From the NCBI GenBank assembly GCA_963922205.1, contig CAWUHX010000111.1, positions 992,001-1,056,000 on the forward strand: a DNA stretch of 64,000 bases, written 5' to 3'. Numbering within the stretch: the first letter of the stretch is position 1; the number at the start of each line of letters is the position of its first letter. Source of the DNA: Romanomermis culicivorax (taxonomy: Eukaryota; Nematoda; Enoplea; Mermithida; Mermithidae). Position numbers and translations under genes: made by a program. Under the pieces are notes generated by a model. That model had not been told where the DNA came from and made no database searches. It saw only the letters and a list, made by a program, of their open reading frames with translations. This document shows positions 43,001-52,384 of the stretch, piece by piece.

Positions 43001-46000
43001 TTAAAGCTTCGGGTCTACTTTCTACACCCCCATATCGCCATGCATGTTTAACAAAATTCGGGTCGTATTACATCGTTGACTATACTTTCTATGACCACTG
43101 TGTCGCCCCACACAGTTAAGGCAGTAAACTTTGATGTAATTTGTTTTGTACAGGAGTATCTTTTGTGTACCCCACTGTACGGGCCTGTACTTATATGTGA
43201 TCTCATCCGTACTTTTAACAATTTGAATTCCCCCATCAAGATCAAGCACAAAAAATTTGCCATCGTCAAATTGAATAAAAGTCATTCGAGTGTCTTGATA
43301 AGGGTCATATATTTGGAACACATAGGGTGATGCTCTGACTGGATAATCACACATTTGAGTGTCTAAAAGTTTATGTACCTAGTTCAGAAAAAATCTTGAT
43401 CTGATGTTCTAACAAACCTGCTGGATATGAATAATCTAGTGAATCATGACATGTAAGAGTGAAAGAGTTCAGATTGGGAAACATTTTTGTGTGATGAAAC
43501 AGCATCAACAAAAGTCTGAATTAATGCGATGGTACCAACGATTCACACAAAGCGCAAACCAGTGGTGTTTGGTTCACTACCCACAACATCATATCGAAGG
43601 TCTCACTCAGACAATATTCTTATTCCAATGTTGTGACATTTGTGTTAAGTTTCAAGCTCTTGATTAGTATATGCATGAAATGAACACATTCTGGCCATAT
43701 CTGTGTAATCACATCTGCAGTTGTAGAAATCTAAATTTTCAGAGTCAGACAGCAGGTTTTCATGATGACTGATGCAGGATAAGTGTCTGGAGTCGGGGTT
43801 AGATCGAATAACTCGATTTTATCCCTCAAAACATTCCACTGATTCTGATTAGATTTTTACATTGGTATTTAGATTCTTACATTGATATTCTAGTATTCGG
43901 ATCAGGCATTCAATGCAGTAGCGCAATACGGATTACAAAAATTAAAATTTGGAGTAATCTTTCTGATTGAAAATCTTAAAAACTAAAAATTAACTGAAAA
44001 ACAGAATTGGAAAATCAAAATTTAAATAAATCTAAAATAAGTATCTGGATATTAAATTTGAAGTAGATTATTGATTCTAAATCAAAAATTTATATGATGT
44101 AATCTATCGAGCCGAAAATCATTTCTGATAGTCGGTACTACTAAAATTTGTTTTTTAAATTTTAAAATTGATATTGTAATTATTGACTTGGGTGACACGC
44201 GAGTACATACCTTATCAAATGTTCCGTTGTATGAAGTTTAGACAAAGTAATATCATAACGAAGTAGAAATCCGAAACCTGATTAAGAAGCTTACAGATCT
44301 CGACGCATCTTAGGCCCGAATGACGAAAGAAAGTTCAATCTAGAGACATGCTAGGGGTAAATGGTGGGCTAACTATCTCTTTATTCAGCCCACAATTTAG
44401 CCTTCGATTTGTCCCGAGAGTTGGCCCACCATTTAGCCCTAGATTTGGCCCATCAATTGCTCCTAGATTTGCCCTACGATTTGTCTCAGACGTTAGCCCC
44501 CCATTTGCCTCACGATTAAGCCCGGCATTTGCCTCACGATTAAGCCCGGCATTTGCCCCCCGATTTATCTCACGAGCCCAGCAATGGCCCACTGTTTAGC
44601 CCGAGAATGGCCGCATTACCGTATGACAGAAAGTGGGCCACGGCAGAATCAGCTAGCCCAACAAAATATGTGTTCACATGCTGGGTTGAAGTGTTTTTTC
44701 ACACTGTCGGCAGAATGTACATGGCGTGAACAATGTAAAGGGTTATTTGTATTTGCCTATTCCGAATGGAATGGATCGTCAACAACTTGAAACGTTCAGC
44801 TTGAAAATAAACGTTCGGTCGAAAAGGATAACTACAATTTTGTGGAAAACAACCGACGGTAACCTCCAACCGAATTGAACGGAACGAAAATTTCCCTTTC
44901 GTTCAGTTACGTTCCGCCCATTGCATTACGTTCCGTCGGAAAAGGCAAGCATAAATGACCCTTTAGTGTGGTGGGTAGCGCATTTATTTATGATGAGCGT
45001 CTTAATAAACATTCCTTGACTGCAAAGCATTTCTACAGGTAGATGTCGATAATTATCGTCATATGTACTATATGATTTTTAGATATGCAAGATCGACGCC
45101 AATAAATAAAGGTCCACTATAGATAACTGCGTCTCAAAGACTGTTGGGTGAATATTGTAACGATGAAACAGGAAAATACAGCAGCTTAACTTGATGGCGA
45201 TCAGAATTTAAATACTAGCCGATAGGAAACCATGTCAATCACTGTTTTAATCCATATCCTAATTTGAACTCGATATCGTCTTACGTTTAGAACTGATCTT
45301 TTCTATTTCTAATTAAAGATCAACTTGATCCTCTTTCCGACCTTCATCCACCACCTCGTCTAGAAGATCTACCTATTCCAGGAAATCTATCAACTTTTGA
45401 AACAATATTTTCTTTGTATGTTAGCATACCACCATGCAGAGCTGTTTCGAGGGCCAAATTTTCACCGAAAAATGCCAAAATTTAACCTAGCGCATCTCTC
45501 GTCCTACGGCGGCGGGTCATCCTTTGTTTAGCCTGCCATTTATCCCTCATTTTCGACCTAGATTTAGCTCGCCATTCAGCTCCAGTTAGCACCGCGTTTT
45601 GGCCCGCCGTTTTACCGTGACTTTAGCCCGTCATTTGGCCCGAAATTTTCTCAAAATTTAGCGCGCACTTTGCTCCAAGTTTAGCCAGCCAAGTAGCCCA
45701 CGATTTGTCCCTCGATTTGCCCTGTGATTTGTCTCACACTTTGGCCCACGATTCGCCACGCCTTTTTTATACACTTCGGCCCGCCCTTTTCCCGCTAGCT
45801 CACCTTTCCTCATTCGGCCTTTCATGACCGAATCGCATTGTTTCAGTGGGGTAACTATAGTAAACTGATTTTTTCTTTCGGTAGCAAAACAATATAGTAT
45901 CGTACAAACACAAATTTCCTTCGCTTTCGAGAAATCAGAGACCGTGACGCACATGGAACGACTGAATTTTGAAGTTTTTCACAGTTTATTGTTCGAAATT

Positions 46001-47299
46001 TTTTTCTGAAAAATTGACGATTTTGAAGTAAGATATCGTTGAAATGTTCATTTTCGAATAAAAACGTTCAATTATATCATTACTCATAAATACATATGAC
46101 TCTCAACAAATGCCTAATCTATTTACGTTTTTAAAGTGAACGATCTATCGACCATCCCTGATAACAACAAACTTTTCTGAAATTATTTTTTTGCAGCTGG
46201 TTACCAGGATGAAAGATTTCACGGAAACCATGCTGTTCAATCCATTCAACTTCCATAATTAAAAATGAAGAAGTTTACAGTAAGGTATGCATTCAATATA
46301 GCGCAATACTGTATATTACTTGACTTTAATTTTTAGATAATGAAGTGCAGCTTTACTGCAGCTCAAGTTCCAAAAAACGCAAAAATGGAATTTCAGAGCT
46401 AGAAACTATAGGTTGAGCCAAAAAAAGGCGACTGGTTATGACTTTCATAACTTTCAAATGGATGAACACTGCGGATCGCTGCATTAGAACTCCCCTGTCC
46501 TTGTTGTGAGGGCTAAGTTTCATACTCCTAGCCTTGATGGTTTTTATACAAACATAAATTTCGTAAAAGTGGTCATTTTTCAAAAAGTAAAAGTTGTGAA
46601 ATCAAAGTAAAAGTTGTCCTATTGTGAAAAAAGGTTTGTAGTTGTTAACACACAAAAATATTTCAAAAATCACCCAGATTTTTAATTTACACGTAATTTA
46701 AAGTAACCAGTTTCTTGTTTCAATATGGGCAAAATTTAGCCAGTCAGCTTTTTTTTGAAATTGGAAAAAAGAAAAATTGAAACAAAATCAATTCTGTCAT
46801 TCATCAGTTCGAAAAACGGTTGAAATTAGTGGTGAAACGAGAAGGAAGACATGATGAAACAGCTCCTTGTGGTTTTCAGTTGTTATGGTTCTTATCATTA
46901 GATCTATTTTGTTTTTTTCCGTTATAAAACGTGTTGATTTTTATCAATTTTTTTCTTTTTTGCAAAAAAGCGACGTTTCATATTTTTCATTCTAGGCAGA
47001 TAATAATTGAGCAATCTAGACGAAACTTTGTGGTCTTTATACCTGATGTTTTATCTATCAACGGCAGCTGAAAATCCTCATTCATTCAAAAGTTATGAAA
47101 GTCAGCCCCGGTCGGCTTTTTTGGCTCACCAAATATATATTTGATATTCTCTTTGAGCAACAAGATCCGAGACTAGCTTAGGAGGCTCCATTACTACTTT
47201 GGCGGCAGTCTCTTTTGGTCTAAACTCTACAGTTCCCCAAGAGAAGGGGTCGTCTATGCACCAAGCAACTTTAACAACCAGGGGAAGTTTTTTCATCAT
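37043..47299 (-). CDS. Candidate five-exon gene, unrecognised
   Basis: Five minus-strand open segments join with agreeing phases: 47299-47130 (starts MMKKLPLVVKVAWCIDDPFS, donor GTGAGC), 45961-45804 (donor GTGAGC), 43362-43086 (YVFQIYDPYQDTRMTFIQF, donor GTATAG), 38325-38138 (donor GTAAGT) and 37353-37043 (ends SHRPSLN then TGA). Phases are 2, 1, 2, 1. An in-frame TGA precedes the first ATG. About 360 residues result. No domain is recognised. The stretch NLTSDYVYCQI in exon 4 is faintly like an immunoglobulin F strand, which is weak. Four phase agreements could occur by chance at about 1 in 81, so this is a hypothesis. The last exon competes with a plus-strand reading of the same DNA. Confidence 0.35.
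37236..37444 (+). CDS. Alternative plus-strand terminal exon with one TM helix
   Basis: In frame to a TAA at 37442 this reads VIPGGALITCFVIPVVVSAF..., about 23 hydrophobic residues, then SGRRRMLDNAYRENVQNG and DVSPNTIRDMQMN. A hydrophobic stretch followed by RRR is the pattern of a single-pass membrane protein with a cytosolic tail. The GC-rich island ends exactly at the stop. It overlaps the minus-strand exon above; only one is likely real. Confidence 0.3.
38361..38608. mobile_element. 245-bp MITE, TA target
   Basis: Inverted ends TATAGTCTGTTTTTTATAAA and AAGAAAAACAGACTATA. About 90% similar by eye to the copy at 50649, with a diverged copy at 29391 and end fragments at 2079 and 9851. No ORF; DNA-transposon derived. 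Confidence 0.85.
38780..38940. mobile_element. MITE end, GGGTAGTCCAAAAAGCGGCC family
   Basis: GGGTAGTCCAAAAAGCGGCC with downstream CAGTCAAGCTGAGCTG resembles 51108-51180 (GGGTGGTCCAAAAAATGATC with CAGTCAAGCTAGAATT). The far end was not located. Confidence 0.45.
38941..42130. other. Mostly non-genic stretch with word arrays
   Basis: A 62-codon plus-strand ORF at 40131-40319 has codon-like use, and an AATAAA lies just after its stop, but it has no recognised family. Short degenerate arrays of the GTGGCTAAAATGACA type occur at about 41630-41770 and 42000-42130. Confidence 0.35.
42308..43085. mobile_element. Foldback-like palindrome with AGTACGCCCGAAGC repeats
   Basis: Inverted arms of over 300 bp meet near 42745. 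The outer ends are ATAGTCAACGATGTGATATG at the left and the inverse at the right. The left arm holds three copies of a ~60-bp unit containing AGTACGCCCGAAGCTTCAAC; the right arm has about one. Next come blocks rich in GTGTCCCGA and GGGACACG. No ORF belongs to it and no target duplication is evident. Its right end abuts the donor of candidate exon 43362-43086. Confidence 0.7.
44345..44620. repeat. Degenerate TTTAGCCC/TTTGCCC word array
   Basis: About 275 bp of 14-15 bp words such as ATTTGCCTCACGATTAAGCC and CATTTAGCCCTAGATTTGGC. The same word type recurs at 45530-45790. ORFs across it are artefacts of the repeat. Confidence 0.75.
45530..45790. repeat. Second TTTAGCCCG word array
   Basis: Degenerate tandem words (TTTAGCCCGTCATTTGGCCC) in the same orientation as at 44345. 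It adjoins the donor of candidate exon 45961-45804. Confidence 0.75.
46409..47131 (+). mobile_element. Mariner-type MITE (family A), complete copy
   Basis: Inverted ends GGTTGAGCCAAAAAAAGGC and GCTTTTTTGGCTCACC over about 720 bp. The interior is collinear with 21340-21958 and inverse to 31203-31967. The outermost CAGG is eroded at the right end. Its right terminus supplies the GTGAGC donor assumed for candidate exon 47299-47130. Confidence 0.8.
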
Positions 47300-47979
47300 T
47301 ATTCACTCTTTCCTCTGATGCACAAAAATATTTTAATATTTCTGAAGTTTCATACCACCGATACTTTCATTTTCCAGTATAAAGCAATGAACCAAAACTT
47401 TCTATTTTTACTTTGAAATTTCACGAATTTTGAAATTAAACACTAAATTTATCGTATCCTCAAATGTGTATTTTCTCCGAAAAAATGTAGATCTCTGTAG
47501 ACGTAGTTTGTAATTTTTCTGGGCGGGCCTCAAATTTTTAATTCAAGCATGAGAGAAATCTTACCGTAGTCACACGATCGGAAAGCTTTCAGAAACCAGA
47601 TACGCACTCTTATTTCTAAGATTTGGAATTCGAATCGACTCGTAGTCTTACAACTCTAGAATCAATCTCATAATCTCTGTATCTCAAAATCAGTAGCATT
47701 AAAAATATAGTGTTTTTTCTGCAGAAAAAAACCCATCATAACCATTCTTTCGCCGGCGGAAAAATAAGCTCTGCGCAAGCAATACTTTCATCGCTTTTTC
47801 GCTAATAACTTTCACATGGCTTAATAGCCCATTAGGCAGGAGTAAGCTCCAATGAGAACTTTCATCAGTCAAATTATCCGGCGTCCTGCACGTAGGAAAA
47901 ACAGATTAATGTAGGTATGCAGAGAGTTTCCGGGGAGAAAAAACAAAGGTATCATTAATCCATCAGTATAATGAGAGCA
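47300..47979. other. Non-genic stretch
   Basis: No gene or bounded repeat recognised. Confidence 0.4.
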
Positions 47980-48770
47980 TAGTCAGTTTATTGAAAAAAA
48001 TACGTCCCTCAAATGCAGAGCACGGGATGAATTTTCATGAAATGAAAAACTGGCTAGCAGATACTCTGTTTTCGCACAACCGCATCAGTGATACGTCCAA
48101 AATTTGAAGGGAGAACAAAAATCAGCGAACGTATGTTTTGCGCATTGAGTCAGTTTCGAAATTTTTACGTGAAGCAGTGAAAATCTTGTGACTTTCCTCT
48201 GCAGGAAACAAGGAAACAATCTCACAAACAGATATAGAATTTGCACACAACCACTCGAATTTGTTTGTGAATCCTAGGATTTTTTTTACTTCTGAAATCG
48301 GCTTTCTGCAAATTGCCTATTCATTTCATTCATTCCTCAAAATCACCGACTGTCGCTGACTGCCGCCGAATGCCGGCGACAAGAATCCTAGAATTTTTCA
48401 CCTTTGAATAGGGCTTAAATTCCGAAAAAAAATAAAATTAAAAAAAAACACAATAGACGGTTTTAAAATTGGCGCGTGAAGCAGTGAAAATCTTGTGAAT
48501 TTTCCAGCCGCAAACAAGAATGCGTAATGTATAAGGTAGATAAAGAATTTTCAAATACTACCCAGCGCGAAATTTTGAAATAGGCACACGAAGCCGTAAA
48601 AATCGTCAAAGTTTCATAGCACTGGACAAGAATGCATCATTTCACGAAGAGGTATGAAATTTTACATAACCACACAAAAAGGCAGCACATGAGGCAGTGA
48701 AAATCCTGTCTTCTCCCATGAACAAAGAAGATCAGTACGGACAGGTATGGAATTAATTGAAGTTTGCTTC
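47980..48770. repeat. Degenerate ~110-bp tandem repeat
   Basis: The phrase GCGTGAAGCAGTGAAAATCTTGTG followed by a TTTCCagccgcAAACAAG block recurs near 48165, 48475, 48590 and 48690 with heavy drift. A palindromic mini-element relative (48262-48418) sits among the units. Confidence 0.5.
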
Positions 48771-49900
48771 CTTTACAAGCAGCAACTACACAAGAATGGG
48801 TCCTTAGTTCCTCGCACTTCCATGAAATAAAACCTGCACCCAGTACAAATCCGTTACGATAGGCGTATTTTGAGTGACAGTAAGCTACAGTAACCTAAAA
48901 CTTTGGAATGACTTCGACTTTCGCAGCGTGAACCCGATTATGAAATTGAGAATCTAATTTTCAAGAGTATGAATTACTCTCCCTTTTCAGGCTACAAGGA
49001 TTCCCAATAAGACGAAGCCTCAATCTACGCACAAAGCTGAAGTCTCAATTTTTTCTTCGTATCGGAAAAAGTGCCACATATCGTACAAAAGACTTCATTG
49101 TGTATGCATTGAGCTTGCATATATTAATTAGGATTATGCAATTAAAAAAGCCAAACTAGCAGAATGAAAAAGTATACGAAACCTTTTTCCAATTGGATCT
49201 TTTTTTCATACAATTTAGTGTATACATAGAAGCTCTAGTCAGTAGACGAATCGAAAAATGAAAGAAATTTGAGATCTGCAGGTAGTGAGCGTCGACCTTG
49301 TACAATATGCCATTTGATTACAGGCTAATGAAGATGCTCATATAACATTTTAATACATCAAGTAGCATTTTTAACACATCTATCACATATCAAAACAAGA
49401 AGCTTGGACACCAGGGTGACGTCAGCAATTTGATCAACATTCCACAGGAGACGTGATTCAGTAAACATGCCAAATGGAGTGCATTTATTGGACGATCCAA
49501 AGATATGCCGTAAAAACTTCAATTATTTCCATGGGTGTATAGCAAATCAGTCACCATTTCTTAAACCTGTTGCGTCAATGCAATCACCTGTTATAATTCG
49601 GCGTTTTTATATGTAGTCTCGATTAAGCCACCGAGGTTTGTTTCTACCATAAACGCTTTTTTTAGAAAAGGAAATGTAAAAAACAGTGGACTTCGACTCA
49701 GTGACGGGGCTGATGTGGTTTGGCTGAAACAATACGGTGTCTGAATCAAAACTTCGATTGAAAAAGCGGCTTCTGAATCGACTCGGTGGCCGAAATGACA
49801 AGGTAGGTAGTTGAAACAACGTACAACCATGTGACAATTTTCGAAACGTTGTTTGCGATTGGTTATAATGAGAATTCATTGTCGGCTATTACTGGCACTC
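48771..49900. other. Non-genic stretch
   Basis: AT-rich. A short GTGGCTGAAATGACA-type word array occurs at about 49690-49870. Frames over 49591-49879 are low-complexity. Confidence 0.4.
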
Positions 49901-49904
49901 AGTT

Positions 49905-50430
49905 TCTTCCCTATTAGGGTTTTTCACAGCCATGACCTTTTGGATTAATTCTCTGGGGTATCCATTCCTCTGAAAGGCAGTTTTGATGTTTCCTGCCTCT
50001 TTTTTGTACTCCTGTTCATTGGATCATATACCTTTGGCCCTTATGAGCATACTATTCCTATCTTGGTGTTTATTGAACTTGAAGTTTATGTATTGGTCAG
50101 TGTGTGTTGGTTTTTGGTATACTGTTGCTGTAAGACCTTATTCATATCTAGTAACCAGTACATCAAGACAAGGTAGCTTACCATTCTGTTCAACTTCTAT
50201 TGTAAACTTTATGGCTGAATTCTGATTATTCATATGCCCAAGGAAGTCTCGGAGTTTCTCATTGCCATGGTTCCATAGTATGAATGTGTCATCTACATAG
50301 TGTAACCATAAAGCTGGTTTATATCTTGCTGATGAGAGTGCCAGTGTTTCAAGATTTTCCATAAAGGAATTGCATAGGGCTGGTGAAAGTGGCGAGCCCA
50401 TTGCCATGCCATATATTTACATGAAACTAT
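49905..50430 (-). pseudogene. Penelope-like element reverse transcriptase fragment
   Basis: The minus strand reads MGSPLSPALCNSFMENLE, then WLHYVDDTFILWNHG with the YVDD catalytic box, IKFTIEVEQNGKLPCLDVLV, and after a stop VYQKPTHTDQYINFKFNKH. This motif order is typical of Penelope-like RTs (palm C to E and thumb), by family knowledge. The frame has at least two in-frame stops after 50138. The N-terminal RT part and GIY-YIG endonuclease are absent, so it is a dead fragment. The sequence at 50437-50480 may belong to its end. Confidence 0.85.
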
Positions 50431-50436
50431 TGTCAT

Positions 50437-50480
50437 AGCCTGAAGCAGGTAGTAGGTACAATACCGAAACGTCGCTCACG
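50437..50480 (+). other. Possible degenerate hammerhead-ribozyme motif
   Basis: CTGAAGCAGGTAGTAGGTAC ... TACCGAAACGTCG keeps a CTGA box, a GGTA/TACC stem and a GAAAC-GTC box as in the hammerheads known from Penelope-like elements. The CTGATGA box is imperfect (CTGAAGC), and the motif is on the opposite strand from the RT. Confidence 0.35.
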
Positions 50481-50648
50481 ACTGTATTATTATGTGTTGT
50501 ATTGTGTTGTTATAATAAAGGTGTTTAACATTTTTATGCGATTGTAAGGCCAAAAATCACCGACAATGAATTTGTACTTTGTACGTACGTGAGATAAAGA
50601 AACGGCTTCGACCTATCAATAGAATCCACAATTAGTTGAATGGACTCC

Positions 50649-50897
50649 TATAGTCTGTTTTTTATAAAATGCTCCTAAATAGAAAAGTGACACAAATCAG
50701 TACTCTCGTCGAAATCGTTTACAAAAAATTCTTTTTGTAAAATTTTTCACTCGAAAAATTGCTAAAGGTTAGGTCAGTATGCTCACAAATTTCCAGTCAT
50801 ACATGGTATTTTGTTTGTCACAAAATCGCAAAAATCTGAAATACTACTTGCTTTCCACTTTCATTATTTGAAAGCATTTTAAGAAAAACAGACTATA
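50649..50897. mobile_element. 245-bp MITE, TA target
   Basis: Ends TATAGTCTGTTTTTTATAAA and GAAAAACAGACTATA; a close copy of 38361-38608. It lies downstream of the ribokinase gene. Confidence 0.85.
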
Positions 50898-52088
50898 GGT
50901 TGAAATTGATCAGATGAATATTTGACATTGAGTGTTTGTGCTAGAAGTGAAAGTTTTACTCCCAATGACTGAATCCGATGGAGAAGTCAAATAGGGCCTA
51001 GAACGTTTTTGATTAAAAAATTAATTACTACGCACAGGTCAACACTGTACTGTACTGTCAGACACTGAATCCGACTTGGGCGTTATCAAGACATAACATG
51101 AGGGTGGTCCAAAAAATGATCTGTCCACACGGCTTATGGTACCCCATGCAGTCAAGCTAGAATTTCCGGCTTTTTACATCTGGGGCTGGTTTCTCAAAGC
51201 TGACGAAAATTTTATCGGCGAAGCAAGTTCATCAGAAAAATTTTCCAATTCATTGAAGAGATTTAGGGAACCTCATTTTTTGTGTTTCCCAAAGCTTTCG
51301 AACCATTTTTAATTTGTTGATTCTAGTTTATGAAGTTGTAATCCCAAATCTATACCTATAGTATACGATGCGCAGTACCTGTCCATAGTGAACCACTGCT
51401 TTTTGGTAGGTATCAATTTTCACATCATTTCTTAAAAATTGAATAATTTGCACTATTTGTCTTCAGCTGGATTTTGAACGCCGAAAAAACGTTTCAGGTA
51501 AAGGCCCATCCATACTTTTTTCGCAAAAAAGCAGACGCAATCAATTTGCTCTTGACGTAATGAAGCGATTTCAGTGTATAATACATGGCAAGGTAGATAT
51601 CGGAATTTCCGATCGAAAGATGTCCAACATGTTCATCAAGTATCCACAGTGTGCTCTAAATCTAGCTTTGACGCAAGAAACGTAAGAAACGCAAGACGCT
51701 TACAAAATAGCTGATATTTGCAACTTCAGTAAATAGAACTCATCAAGATCTTTCTTGCACACAGCGAAAAGAAGAGATTCGTTCGATTTTGAATGTTGCA
51801 ATCATTTGCGACATATTTTTGAGAAAAAAAGTATAGGTGAGGCTTAAGACCCAAAAATGTCATATTACAGTCAATTAATAAGGTAAATTCACACACCGAA
51901 ATAAATTATTATATTGTCCATTTTAAAGATATTTGAGTGAAGGCCCCTCGACTAAGAACGGATTCACTAGTCTGAGGAATAGAGCAATACAGTAATTCTA
52001 CGCATTGCGGCGCCAAACAAAGCAAACTAAACTTGACTGTTTTATCATTGCTCGAAAAGTGACAAATTTTGAGATCACGCATTGAAGG
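50898..52088. other. Non-genic stretch
   Basis: A GGGTGGTCCAAAAAATG MITE end lies near 51108; otherwise nothing is recognised. Confidence 0.4.
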
Positions 52089-52150
52089 CTAAAGGCCCTG
52101 TCATACCTCGCCGCGCGGCGCCGTGCGGTGAAGTATGACAGGGCCTTTAG
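52089..52150. mobile_element. 62-bp minimal palindrome of the CATACTTC/GC family
   Basis: CTAAAGGCCCTGTCATAC and its exact inverse GTATGACAGGGCCTTTAG enclose GC-rich halves (CCGCGCGGCGCC), giving a 31-bp near-perfect hairpin. It starts 46 bp past the ribokinase stop, probably in the 3' UTR. The ends match the element at 22401-24253. Confidence 0.85.
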
Positions 52151-52195
52151 TGAGTAATAAAACAATCCTACTGTAATTAACTTACAGTGAAAAAC

Positions 52196-52384
52196 TCAAA
52201 TCTTTTCATACATTAACAATCTAGGATCATAATCTTTTCTATCAGCGTACGAACTTTGGGCGCCGTACGACAAAACGCTACGGGTTGCGATTTCACAAGA
52301 TCGTCGAACTTTTTCGCGCATAGGTAAATTCGGGAGATTGCTCAAGTAGAAGGCCAAGGCACCGACGAACGAATCACCCGCTCC
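52196..52384 (-). CDS. RBKS: RBKS exon 8 (stop)
   Basis: Residues 259-320: [34 protein letters not shown] and the end LLMYEKI before TGA. Acceptor ttttttcag. GAGD holds the catalytic base. Confidence 0.97.
   Translation of the reverse strand, partial: GAGDSFVGALAFYLSNLPNLPMREKVRRSCEIATRSVLSYGAQSSYADRKDYDPRLLMYEKI

Noticed and set aside
44335..44599. ORF of Asn/Arg/Gly repeats, and its plus-strand counterpart, resembling a low-complexity secreted protein
   Set aside because: Both strands are open because of the 14-15 bp word array.
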